DNA of 64,000 nt from the NCBI GenBank assembly GCA_016793925.1, contig JAEULH010000087.1:1-64000 (forward strand), given 5' to 3'. Source of the DNA: Rhodospirillales bacterium. GTDB taxonomy: Bacteria; Pseudomonadota; Alphaproteobacteria; Rhodospirillales; Defluviicoccaceae. The translations under genes and the position numbers were made by a program. Shown in pieces: positions 44,223 through 52,738 of the stretch; position 1 is the first letter of the stretch; the number at the start of each line of letters is the position of its first letter. The notes below the pieces were generated by a model. The model made no database searches and had not been told where the DNA came from. It saw nothing but the letters and a program-made list of their open reading frames with translations.

Positions 44223-45398
44223 CTACCGGCTCAGCGTTCGCATCGCCCGGTCGAGGCCGTCGAGGGTCAGCGGGAACATCCGCCCGGCGAAAGCCTGACG
44301 CAGCATCTTCGTCGAGGCGGTGTAGTCCCACCACGGCTCGACGACCGGATTGAGCCAGACGGCGTGAGCGTAGACGTCGAGCAGGCGCTGCAGCCAGGCG
44401 GCGCCGGGCTCGTCGTTCCAATGCTCGACCGACCCGCCCGCGTGCATGATCTCGTAAGGGCTCATCGACGCGTCGCCGACGAAGATCACCTTGTAGTCAT
44501 GGGGGTAGGTATGGAGCACGTCCCATGTCGCCACCGACTCGCTGCGCCGTCGCCGGTTGTCGCGCCACACCCGCTCGTAGAGGCAGTTGTGGAAGTAGAA
44601 ATACTCCAGGTGCTTGAACTCGGCGCGCGCGGCCGAGAAGAGCTCTTCGCAGACCTTGACGTGCGGCTCCATCGAACCGCCGACATCGAGGAATAGCAGC
44701 ACCTTCGCCGCGTTATGCCGCTCCGGCACCATTTGCAGGTCGAGGTAGGCGCGGCGCGCGGTGGCGTCGATGGTGCCCGGGAGGTCGAGTTCGTCCGCCG
44801 CGCCCTCCCGGGCGAACCGGCGGAGCCGGCGCAGCGCCACCTTGATGTTGCGGGTGCCCAGTTCGACGTCGCCGTCGAGGTTGCGGAACTCCCGCTTGTC
44901 CCAGACCTTCACCGCCCGGTTGTTGCGGTTCTTCTCCTGGCCGATGCGGATCCCTTCCGGGTTGTAGCCGTAGGCGCCGAACGGCGACGTGCCGGCGGTG
45001 CCGATCCATTTCGCCCCGCCCTGATGGCGCCCGCGCTGCTCCTCGAGCCTCTTCTTCAGCGTCTCCATCAGTTTGTCCCAGCCGCCGAGCGAGTCGATCA
45101 GCGCCTTCTCCTCTTCGCTCAGCTCCCGTTCGGCGATCTTGCGCAGCCACTCCTCCGGGATCTCGGCGACCTCGCCCTCCTCGGGCGGCTCGAGCCCCTT
45201 GAAGACGGTCGCGAAAACCCTGTCGAACTTGTCGAGATTGGTCTCGTCTTTCACGAGGCAGGAGCGGCTGAGGTAGTAGAAGTCGTCGACGCTGTAGGCG
45301 GCGATGCCGGCGTCCATGGCCTCGACCAGGGTCAGGTACTCGCGCAGGCTGACCGGAAGCCGGGCCTCGCGCAGGGCGAGGAAGAAGTCGATGAACAT
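44223..45398 (-). CDS. VWA-domain protein, CoxE-like
   Basis: A 391-residue soluble protein with a von Willebrand A-type fold. The MIDAS motif is LFLDVGGSMEPH, the common DxGGS form of this branch. The N-terminal FIDFFLALREARLPVSLREYLTLVEAM is typical of CoxE-like proteins. It is directly after a MoxR AAA ATPase on the same strand; such pairs are thought to insert metal cofactors or act as chaperones. No CO-dehydrogenase genes are in the window. Confidence 0.88.
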   Translation of the reverse strand: MFIDFFLALREARLPVSLREYLTLVEAMDAGIAAYSVDDFYYLSRSCLVKDETNLDKFDRVFATVFKGLEPPEEGEVAEIPEEWLRKIAERELSEEEKALIDSLGGWDKLMETLKKRLEEQRGRHQGGAKWIGTAGTSPFGAYGYNPEGIRIGQEKNRNNRAVKVWDKREFRNLDGDVELGTRNIKVALRRLRRFAREGAADELDLPGTIDATARRAYLDLQMVPERHNAAKVLLFLDVGGSMEPHVKVCEELFSAARAEFKHLEYFYFHNCLYERVWRDNRRRRSESVATWDVLHTYPHDYKVIFVGDASMSPYEIMHAGGSVEHWNDEPGAAWLQRLLDVYAHAVWLNPVVEPWWDYTASTKMLRQAFAGRMFPLTLDGLDRAMRTLSR

Positions 45399-45418
45399 CG
45401 CTTCGCTTCCTGACCCGT

Positions 45419-46270
45419 TCAGGAGCCTTCGCGCCGATGCAGGAAGGCCAGACGTTCGAACAGATGGATATCCTGCTCGTTCTTCAGAAGCGCGCCGTAC
45501 AGCGGCGGGATCAGCTTGCGGCTATCCCCGGCGCGCAAGGCTTCGGGCGGCACGTCTTCGGCGAGCAGCAGCTTGAGCCAATCGAGCAGCTCCGAAGTCG
45601 ACGGCTTTTTCTTCATCCCCGGCACATCCCGGATCTCGAAGAACACGGTCAGCGCGTCATGAACCAGCCGCTTCTGAATCCCGGGATAATGGACGTCGAC
45701 AATGCGCTCCATCGTCTCGCGGTCCGGGAACCGGATGTAGTGGAAGAAGCAGCGGCGCAGGAACGCGTCCGGCAACTCCTTCTCGTTGTTGGAGGTGATG
45801 ACGACGATCGGCCGTTGCCGGGCGACCACGGTCGCCTTCGTCTCGTAGACGTGAAACTCCATCCGGTCGAGTTCCAGCAGCAGGTCGTTCGGAAACTCGA
45901 TGTCGGCCTTGTCGATCTCGTCGATCAGCAGCACCGGCCGGACTTCGCTGGCGAATGCCTCCCACAGCCGGCCCTTGACGATGTAGTTGCCGATGTCGTG
46001 GACGCGGGGGTCGCCGAGCTGCGAGTCCCGCAGTCGGGCGACGGCGTCATACTCGTAAAGTCCCTGCTGTGCCTTCGTCGTCGATTTGATGTGCCACTGG
46101 ATCAGCGGCGTTGCGAGCGCCTTGGCGATCTCGTGGGCGAGAATGGTCTTGCCGGTGCCGGGCTCGCCCTTCACCAGCAACGGCCGCTCCAATGTCACGG
46201 AGGCATTGACCGCGACCATCAGGTCCTCGGTCGCGACGTAGGTGTCGGTGCCTTCGAAACGCTTGCTCAT
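45419..46270 (-). CDS. MoxR-family AAA ATPase
   Basis: AAA+ chaperone (283 aa): Walker A GEPGTGKT (residues 35-42), Walker B VLLIDEIDKAD, sensor motif VITSNNEKELPDAFLRRCFFHYIRFP. ATG 46270 is chosen because the sequence upstream is Arg-rich and not AAA-like. The VWA gene starts 20 bases after its stop, and the two usually act together. The target is not known. Confidence 0.92.
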   Translation of the reverse strand: MSKRFEGTDTYVATEDLMVAVNASVTLERPLLVKGEPGTGKTILAHEIAKALATPLIQWHIKSTTKAQQGLYEYDAVARLRDSQLGDPRVHDIGNYIVKGRLWEAFASEVRPVLLIDEIDKADIEFPNDLLLELDRMEFHVYETKATVVARQRPIVVITSNNEKELPDAFLRRCFFHYIRFPDRETMERIVDVHYPGIQKRLVHDALTVFFEIRDVPGMKKKPSTSELLDWLKLLLAEDVPPEALRAGDSRKLIPPLYGALLKNEQDIHLFERLAFLHRREGS

Positions 46271-46386
46271 GACGGGTGCCTCGCGCAGTGACCTGGCGAT
46301 CAGCGTAGTGACGCCGTGGGAGCGCTTCAAGGCGCGAGCGCGAATGTTCCTGCGATGGGCCCGCGCCGGCGTTAGCCAGTCCGCCC

Positions 46387-46947
46387 CTATTTCTTCACGT
46401 CGGCGGCGACCTGCATGCGGATGATCTTGTCGGGGTTGGTCACCGCCCCGTTCTGCGCCTCGTTGCCGCGCTTGATGGCGTCGACGTATTCCATGCCGTC
46501 GACGACCTGTCCCCATACCGTGTACTGACCGTTGAGGAACGGCGCCGGTGCGAAGCAGATGAAGAATTGCGAGTCGCCGCTGTCCGGGCTGGCCGACCTG
46601 GCCATGCCGACGGTGCCGCGCTCGAACGGGGCCTTGCTGAACTCCGCCGGCAACTTCGTTCCCGAACCGCCGGTGCCGTTGCCCAGCGGATCGCCGGTCT
46701 GGGCCATGAAGCCGTCGATGACGCGATGGAAAACGAGGCCGTCGTAGAAGCCCTCACGCACCAGCGTTCTGATCCGCGCGACGTGTTTCGGCGCCAGGTC
46801 GGGCCGCATTTCGATGACGACGCGGCCGTCCTTCAGGTCCATGAACAGCGTGTTCTCGGGATCGGCGGCCTTGGCGGCGCCGCCGCCGCTCACGGCAAGC
46901 GCGCCGGCGAGGCAGATGGCGAGGTAGGGGATCGAGTCGTGGAGCAT
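46387..46947 (-). CDS. Periplasmic peptidyl-prolyl cis-trans isomerase (cyclophilin)
   Basis: Cyclophilin-type PPIase (186 aa) with a signal peptide (SIPYLAICLAGALAVSGGGAA). The catalytic Arg region is FHRVIDGFMAQTGDPLGNGTG, with FERGTVGMARSASPDSGDSQFFICF and the YTVWGQVVDGMEYVDAIKRG end. It assists folding of exported proteins. It is divergent from pyruvate kinase. Confidence 0.93.
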   Translation of the reverse strand: MLHDSIPYLAICLAGALAVSGGGAAKAADPENTLFMDLKDGRVVIEMRPDLAPKHVARIRTLVREGFYDGLVFHRVIDGFMAQTGDPLGNGTGGSGTKLPAEFSKAPFERGTVGMARSASPDSGDSQFFICFAPAPFLNGQYTVWGQVVDGMEYVDAIKRGNEAQNGAVTNPDKIIRMQVAADVKK

Positions 46948-47195
46948 GGCTGGGCCTTTCGCTGGCGGATACGAGCTGGCGGGAACCGATAACCGCAGAG
47001 CCCGCCTCCGCGTCGGGCCGTTGCCGTCGGTGTCGCCAGCCTAACCGATCCGGCGGCGAAGTCCACCCGCGCGCGCAGCAGAGACACGTCTGGCGAACGG
47101 GGAAGGGCGCCGCCGGGATGGTCCGTACGCCGGTCCGGTCGGCGACAACTTCGCGCTGGCGCCGTTGCCGGCGAGTGCCTAATATCCGTTTCGCC

Positions 47196-48608
47196 ATGCG
47201 CCGAAACCGCCGCACCAAAATTGTCGCCACCCTTGGTCCGAGCAGCTGCACCGAAGGTGTTATCCATCGCCTTGTCGAGCGGGGCGCCGACGTCTTTCGT
47301 CTCAATTTCAGTCACGGCACGCATGAGAGTCACGCGGACCTGCTGCGGCTGATCCGCGCCGCCGAGGTCCATCATCGGGTCCCGCTCGGCGTGTTCGCCG
47401 ACCTGCAGGGGCCGAAACTGCGCCTCGGCACCTTCGCCGATGGACCGGTTCGGGTCGAGGCCGGCGCCAAGTTCCGCCTCGATCTCGACGAAACGCCGGG
47501 GGACGGGCGTCGCGCGCCGCTGCCCCATCCCGAAATTTTCGCCGTCTGCAAACAGGGCACGACCCTGCTTCTCGACGACGGGAAGGTCAGACTTCAGGTC
47601 GTCGACAGCGCCGCCGACCATGCCGACACGAAAGTGCTGACCGGCGGGGTTCTGTCCGACCACAAGGGCGTCAATCTTCCCGACGTCGTCCTCCAGGTTT
47701 CGCCGCTGACGGCCAAGGATCGCGCCGATCTCGAGTTCGCCCTCGGGCTCGGCATCACCACGGTCGCCCTGTCCTTCGTCCAGCGCCCGGCAGACCTCGA
47801 CGAGGCCCACGAGCTGATCGGCGATCGCGCCACGATCATCGCCAAGATCGAGAAGCCGTCGGCGATCGAGCATCTCTACAGCATCGTCGAGCGGGCCGAC
47901 ACGGTGATGGTCGCGCGTGGGGATCTCGGCGTCGAGATGCCGCCGGAGGACGTGCCGGCCCTGCAGAAGCGGATCATCCGCGCCTGCCGCTACGCCGGAA
48001 AGCCGGTGATCGTCGCGACGCAGATGCTGGAGTCGATGATGGTGGCGCCGGCGCCGACCCGCGCCGAGGCGTCCGACGTCGCCAGCGCCGTCTACGAGGG
48101 CGTCGACGCGGTCATGCTGTCGGGCGAGTCCGCTGCCGGGCGCTATCCGGTCGAGGCCGTCTCGATGATGGACCGGATCATCCGCCGGACCGAGCGGGAT
48201 TATCCCTATCAGCGCATCGTCGACGCCGACCGCGCCGTGCCCGAGACGACATCGGCCGACGCGATCACCGCCGCAGCGAGGCAGGTCGCCGAGACGATTT
48301 CGGCGCAGGCCATCGTCACCTTCACGGCCAGCGGTTCGACCACGCTGCGGGCGTCGCGCGAACGCCCGCCGGTGCCGATCCTGGCGCTGACGCCCTACGA
48401 GCGGATCGCGCGCAACCTGGCGCTGACCTGGGGCGTTTACCCGATCGCGGTCGACCGGTTCGAGGCGTTCGACCAGATGGTCGCCCGCGCGCTCAAGGTT
48501 GCGCTGGAAGAAGGTTTCGCCAGGGAGGGCGATCGTCTGGTGGTGACGGCCGGCCTGCCTCTCGAATCGCCGGGCACGACGAACGCCCTGCACATCGTTA
48601 CGATCTAG
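47196..48608 (+). CDS. pyk: Pyruvate kinase
   Basis: Last step of glycolysis: phosphoenolpyruvate and ADP to pyruvate and ATP (470 aa). Found are RRTKIVATLGPSS, FRLNFSHGTHESH, ADLQGPKLRLG, the catalytic-Lys region IIAKIEKPSAIEH, MVARGDLGVEMP, VIVATQMLESMM and the C-terminal allosteric domain. ATG 47196 matches the family start; an in-frame extension to 47118 is Arg-rich and unlikely. Its stop overlaps the GTG of the AEC gene by one base. Confidence 0.95.
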   Translation: MRRNRRTKIVATLGPSSCTEGVIHRLVERGADVFRLNFSHGTHESHADLLRLIRAAEVHHRVPLGVFADLQGPKLRLGTFADGPVRVEAGAKFRLDLDETPGDGRRAPLPHPEIFAVCKQGTTLLLDDGKVRLQVVDSAADHADTKVLTGGVLSDHKGVNLPDVVLQVSPLTAKDRADLEFALGLGITTVALSFVQRPADLDEAHELIGDRATIIAKIEKPSAIEHLYSIVERADTVMVARGDLGVEMPPEDVPALQKRIIRACRYAGKPVIVATQMLESMMVAPAPTRAEASDVASAVYEGVDAVMLSGESAAGRYPVEAVSMMDRIIRRTERDYPYQRIVDADRAVPETTSADAITAAARQVAETISAQAIVTFTASGSTTLRASRERPPVPILALTPYERIARNLALTWGVYPIAVDRFEAFDQMVARALKVALEEGFAREGDRLVVTAGLPLESPGTTNALHIVTI

Positions 48609-49507
48609 TGCCTCCCGCGTCGGCGGCCGACGTCCTTCAGAAGCTGTTTTCGATCATCGCGCCGGTGTTCGTCTGCGCTGCGATCGGCTTCATCTGGGCG
48701 AAGCGGGGGCGGGCCTACGACGTCGAGCTGGTGACGACCCTGGTGACCAGCATCGGCGCGCCCTGCCTGATTTTTCACACCCTGGCGAACGTCGCGCTTG
48801 GAGCCGAAGGGCTTACGACGATGATGGGCGCGACGATCACGGTGATCGCCGCCTGCGCGGCGACGGGCGCTGTGATCCTGCACTTCGCCGGCCTCTCCCA
48901 GCGGGCTTTTCTGCCGACGCTGATCTTCTCGAATTCCGGCAACATGGGCATGCCGCTGTGCTACCTCGCGTTCGGCGACGCCGGGCTGGCGATGGCGATC
49001 GCGGTCTTCACGGTGTACGCGGCGATGCAGTTCACGCTCGGCGTTTCGCTTGCGTCCGGCTCGGTTTCGCTGCGGATGCTGGCGCGGGTGCCGCTGCTGT
49101 ACGCGGTTCCGCTGGCGCTGGCGTTCCTGCTCACGGGCACGAAGCCGCCCGCGTGGATCAACGCCACCACATCGCTTCTCGGCGGGCTGACGATCCCGAT
49201 GATGCTGATCACGCTCGGCGTCTCGCTGGCCGGGCTGGCCGTCAGCAGCGCCGGGCGCAGCCTCATGCTGGCGATGCTGCGCCTGGTCATGGGCCTCGCC
49301 TTCGGCACCGTCGTTGCCGCAGTGTTCGGCCTGGAAGGGGTGGCGCGCAGCGTTCTCATCCTCCAGGCGGCGATGCCCGTCGCCGTCTTCAATTATCTGT
49401 TCGCCGTGCGCTACAAGACCGCGCCGGCGGAGGTCGCCGGCGTGGTCGTCCTGTCGACGGCTCTCGCCTTCCTGACCCTGCCGGCGCTGCTCTGGTATGT
49501 CCTCTAG
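48608..49507 (+). CDS. AEC-family transporter
   Basis: Membrane transporter (299 aa) with ten hydrophobic segments of the auxin-efflux-carrier family. The NSGNMGMPL motif (FSNSGNMGMPLCYLAFGDAG) and the repeat-half PMMLITLGVSLAGL are the family marks. The start is a GTG that overlaps the pyk stop, so it is co-translated with pyruvate kinase. Members export or import small organic acids; malonate or malate permease names are common, but no substrate is certain. Confidence 0.88.
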   Translation: MPPASAADVLQKLFSIIAPVFVCAAIGFIWAKRGRAYDVELVTTLVTSIGAPCLIFHTLANVALGAEGLTTMMGATITVIAACAATGAVILHFAGLSQRAFLPTLIFSNSGNMGMPLCYLAFGDAGLAMAIAVFTVYAAMQFTLGVSLASGSVSLRMLARVPLLYAVPLALAFLLTGTKPPAWINATTSLLGGLTIPMMLITLGVSLAGLAVSSAGRSLMLAMLRLVMGLAFGTVVAAVFGLEGVARSVLILQAAMPVAVFNYLFAVRYKTAPAEVAGVVVLSTALAFLTLPALLWYVL

Positions 49508-50414
49508 AGGCGACGATCCGAAGGCGGCGGCGCCGACGAGCCAGGCCGCGATCGGCCTCGCGTGCTCCGTCGCGGCCTATGCCTCCTGGGGATTTTTCCC
49601 GATCTACTTCAAGGCCGTCGCCGAAGCATGGCCGCTGGAAGTCATCGCCCATCGGGTCATCTGGTCGCTGGTGCTGCTCGCCGCACTGATTTCGCTGCGC
49701 CGCGGCTGGCGTCTGGTCGCTCGCGTGCTCGGCGCGCCGCGGCTGCTCCTCACGCTCGCCGGCTCCGCCGGGGTCATCTCGTTGAACTGGGGTGTCTTCA
49801 TCTGGGCGGTCGACCAGGGCCGGATCCTCGAGTGCAGTCTTGGCTACTACATCAATCCGCTGGTCAGCGTGCTGCTCGGCGTGGTCGTTCTCGGCGAGCG
49901 TCTAAGGCTGGGTCAATGGCTCGCGGTCGGTCTTGCGGTCGTCGGCGTCGGCGTCCAGGTCGTCAGCTTCGGAACGCTGCCGTGGGTCGCGCTGACGCTG
50001 GCGGTCAGCTTCGCCCTCTACGGCTTGATCCGCAAGACCGCGCCGGTCGATCCGGTCAGCGGGTTGCTTATCGAAACGATGTTGTTGTCGCCGCCGGCGC
50101 TGATTTATATCGCGGTCCTGGCATTGCAGGAGCAGGGACATTTCCTTGCGGGCAACTGGCGGCTTGATGTGCTGCTGCTGCTCTCCGGTCCGCTGACCGC
50201 GTTACCGCTGCTCCTGTTCGTCGCCGGGGCGCAACGGATCCGCCTGACGACGGTCGGTTTGCTGCAGTACATTGCCCCCACCGGGCAATTCGCCGTTGCC
50301 GTTCTCGTTTACGAAGAACGGTTTACGCAGGCGCATCTTGTGACGTTCGCGTTCATCTGGGTGGCGCTCGCGATCTACACCGTGAGCATCCTGCGGCGAC
50401 CTCGACCGGCCTGA
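49497..50414 (+). CDS. rarD: EamA-type transporter, RarD-like
   Basis: Ten-helix drug/metabolite-transporter family protein (305 aa). SVAAYASWGFFPIYFKAVAEAWPLEVIAHRVIWS and WAVDQGRILECSLGYYINPLVSVLLG and the C-terminal LLQYIAPTGQFAVAVLVYEE are typical of RarD. Its ATG overlaps the end of the AEC gene by 11 bases, so pyk, AEC and rarD form one unit. The substrate is unknown. Confidence 0.9.
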   Translation: MSSRGDDPKAAAPTSQAAIGLACSVAAYASWGFFPIYFKAVAEAWPLEVIAHRVIWSLVLLAALISLRRGWRLVARVLGAPRLLLTLAGSAGVISLNWGVFIWAVDQGRILECSLGYYINPLVSVLLGVVVLGERLRLGQWLAVGLAVVGVGVQVVSFGTLPWVALTLAVSFALYGLIRKTAPVDPVSGLLIETMLLSPPALIYIAVLALQEQGHFLAGNWRLDVLLLLSGPLTALPLLLFVAGAQRIRLTTVGLLQYIAPTGQFAVAVLVYEERFTQAHLVTFAFIWVALAIYTVSILRRPRPA

Positions 50415-51098
50415 TCTTTCGTCCGCGCCGCCTGTCGCCAGGTCGTCGCCACGGCGCTGACCATAAAGGCCGGCTGCGCCGGCGCAAAGAGGCGGCCCAG
50501 CCCTTCGACCAACCGAGGTTGCCGCCGCCGCCATGACCGTGCGCGCGCTTTCCAGTCGGATCACGTTCCGTCCGGGATCCGCTTCCGGCGGCGCCGTCCG
50601 AGCCGGCGATGCGGTGGATGCGGCGCGCGCTGGGCGAGGCCGGCTCGTTCGTTCCAGGCGGACAGCGCGGCTCCACTCGTCGAGCGCCCGTCGCAGGGCC
50701 TCGCCGACGCGCCCGCGATCGCCGACCTCGATCGGGGCAAGCAGCCGGGCTTCGACCAGAGCGTAGATGTGATCGTCGTTGAGCCAGACCGGTACGAGTT
50801 GCTCAACCTTCTCGCCGACGATCCCGTCCCGACGCTGCCGGCCGCCGCCTTCGATCACCTGCGGGCGCGCCTCGGTGCCACGCACGAGGCGATCATTGGC
50901 CGCTTGCCGCGATCGCTCGCTGCTTGCGAGCGCGTTGTCGAGGCGAGAGACCTGGCCGCGCAAGGCAAGCAACTGGCCTCGCACACGCGCCAGTAGCGCG
51001 CTGCCGAGGAGCGCCGGCGGCTTCCACCCGCCGGCTCGGCGCTTGGAGCGCCGGGAGCCCGCCTCTTCCACTGGCAACGCCTCCTCGAGCCTGGACAC
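50384..51098 (-). CDS. Unrecognised soluble protein, probable frame break near 50525
   Basis: From a GTG at 51098 (the first start after an in-frame stop) an open frame with strong GC-ending codons encodes a helical N-terminus (SALLARVRGQLLALRGQVSR), a middle LNDDHIYALVEARLLAPIEV and GEALRRALDEWSRAVRLER. After about 50530 the frame becomes poor and runs into rarD to 50202. The next frame reads RLVEGLGRLFAPAQPAFMVS and AVATTWRQAARTKDQAG with good codons to a stop at 50384. A single frame change in the GCC-repeat at 50511-50533 would join them into about 238 aa. No family recognised. Confidence 0.5.
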
Positions 51099-51231
51099 GA
51101 TGTGGCGGGTACGCCGCCTTCATTGGTTGCAGGATATCGAACCGGCAGGTCGCCCGCGAGGAAAATTCGCGTAATATTATCCTTACCGTACCCACTTCAA
51201 TCTTGTAGGAAGGCAGCATAGGGGATGACCG

Positions 51232-51633
51232 ATGCCTTCCATTCTCAGCGATCCCAGGTTTCACAGCGAACAGGCGGCCTACGCATGGGTCGAAGAGCGA
51301 CTTTGGCCAAATGGCCCCGTCTGCCCGAAATGCACGGGCTCTGAGCGCATCGGCAAGCTGGCCGGCAAGAGCACTAGGTTTGGCGTCTACAAGTGCTATC
51401 GGTGCCGCAAGCCATTCCGCGTGACCGTTGGAACCATCTTTGAGGCCAGCCACATTCCGCTGCACATCTGGCTCCAGGCCATCACCCTGGTGTCGTCGAG
51501 CAAGAAGGGCATCAGTATTCACCAGCTCCACCGCACCTTGGATATCGGCCCGAAGGCCGCTTGGTTCATGAGTCACCGAATCCGCGAGGCCATGCGTGGC
51601 GGTGATGTGGCTCCGATGAGGGGCCAACGGTAG
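51232..51633 (+). pseudogene. IS1595-type transposase remnant
   Basis: The N-terminal 133 residues of an IS1595/ISL-type transposase: a zinc ribbon (CPKC ... CYRC with VCPKCTGSERIG and YKCYRCRKPF), then RVTVGTIFEASHIPLHIWLQA and ISIHQLHRTLDIGPKAAWFM. A full-length protein is about 300 aa. The frame stops at 51633, and a shifted frame continues GANGSVVEAYESYLWHR to a stop, where the family has VEADET; the catalytic Asp is replaced by Tyr. So it is truncated, frameshifted and catalytically dead. No clear terminal repeats were found. Confidence 0.8.
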
Positions 51634-51796
51634 CGTTGTCGAGGCTTACGAAAGCTATCTGTGGCACCGATAAGCCAAAGCCTCGAAATCCAGGATCAAG
51701 CTCGGCGTCACCGACGCCATGCGCGCCGAGGCTGCGTTGCAGGGAGTGGTCGGTAAGCGATTGACCTATCCAACGGCTCATTGAGGATCGCCGCCA

Positions 51797-52015
51797 GTGG
51801 CTCAAAATCCAAAAACTATGGGCGATGCGAAACCCCAGAAGTGGCGGAAGATGACCCAGCAGAAGCAGTCCGTGTTGTTCATCGAGACAGCGCGGCAGCT
51901 TGGCGTGGATGAGACGGGCGCGGAATTCGAGCGGGTGTTTGCGCAGGTCGCTTCTCCCAAGGAGACGGGCGGCGCACCCCGTGATCTGCTCAATCTCTCT
52001 CGCGAGCCCGGATAG
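51797..52015 (+). CDS. Small hypothetical protein, 72 aa
   Basis: An open frame of 72 codons between the transposase remnant and the TOPRIM gene, with a later start possible at the ATG at about 51851 (MTQQKQSVLF). The body QSVLFIETARQLGVDETGAE resembles short uncharacterised bacterial proteins, but I cannot name a family. The rest of the gap 51634-52074 carries nothing I can support. Could be a fragment from the insertion event. Confidence 0.4.
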   Translation: MAQNPKTMGDAKPQKWRKMTQQKQSVLFIETARQLGVDETGAEFERVFAQVASPKETGGAPRDLLNLSREPG

Positions 52016-52074
52016 GTAAAGAAACCTGTCCGATTGTGGCTGGCATCCCCTCACGCGACCCCTTGGGTATGTCG

Positions 52075-52728
52075 CTATAGATTGCGGAAGAAGTCGGCGA
52101 TCCTGTCAAAAGCCGGTGCGGAAATCGGGATCAAGCTTGGCGCCTGCGCCCAAACATTTCCGAGTCCGACGCCCGGGTTCTGCCTGTGCGTCGCGGCGAC
52201 CAAAGCGTGGATGCGCATCTTCGCGAATTTCTGCGGTGGCCAATTATCGGCACCCGTGCACGAGGCGAATTTGTTCACGCATCCCGCTTCGGCCGGATGG
52301 GCGCCCGCCGCGGCGTCGAAGCATATTGTCTCAAGGGCGCCCTGCAGATCATGCCATGGCACCATCAAGACGACCACGGATGGGGATCCGGCCGCTTTGT
52401 CGTGCGGCGTCACCGGTACGGGATAACCCCCAGCCGCGCGGAGGTGTTCAGCAACACTCTGAAACGCCGCTGTGGGGTCGGCGTCACTGTCGGCAACGAT
52501 AACCAGCTCCTTCAGGCGAGGGAACGAAGTCCAGGCCCGGATTGCGAGGAGGAAGAGCCTAAAGCCATCCTTCCCACCTGGCAATTTGTGGTTCGACGGG
52601 CAGGTTATTTGCGCCGGTGGGAGTTTGCGGTCCTGATGGAGCGCGCCCAGAAAAGCTCGATCTTGCGGTCCTTCGCACAAGACCAGCCTGTCTGCCTCTA
52701 TGTCGGTGAGAGCAAGTGGGTTCACCAC
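52075..52728 (-). CDS. TOPRIM-like protein, DUF3226 type
   Basis: Predicted metal-dependent nuclease (217 aa). The TOPRIM marks are present: Glu19 in LVLCEGPQDRAFL, then GGKDGF, and the paired acidic residues Asp80 and Asp82 in VIVADSDADPTAAF. These are the features of DUF3226 and OLD-type TOPRIM proteins. It follows the AAA ATPase after 10 bases on the same strand, so the pair is an operon. In PARIS and OLD systems an ATPase licenses such a nuclease during phage infection; that role here is inference. Lower GC than its neighbours suggests transfer. Confidence 0.72.
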   Translation of the reverse strand: MVNPLALTDIEADRLVLCEGPQDRAFLGALHQDRKLPPAQITCPSNHKLPGGKDGFRLFLLAIRAWTSFPRLKELVIVADSDADPTAAFQSVAEHLRAAGGYPVPVTPHDKAAGSPSVVVLMVPWHDLQGALETICFDAAAGAHPAEAGCVNKFASCTGADNWPPQKFAKMRIHALVAATHRQNPGVGLGNVWAQAPSLIPISAPAFDRIADFFRNL

Positions 52729-52738
52729 GCCAGATGGC

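Noticed and set aside
50202-50414. Last 70 codons of the naive reading of the 51098 minus-strand gene overlapping rarD
   Set aside because: Poor codon pattern and composition there; the next frame carries the coding signal to 50384.
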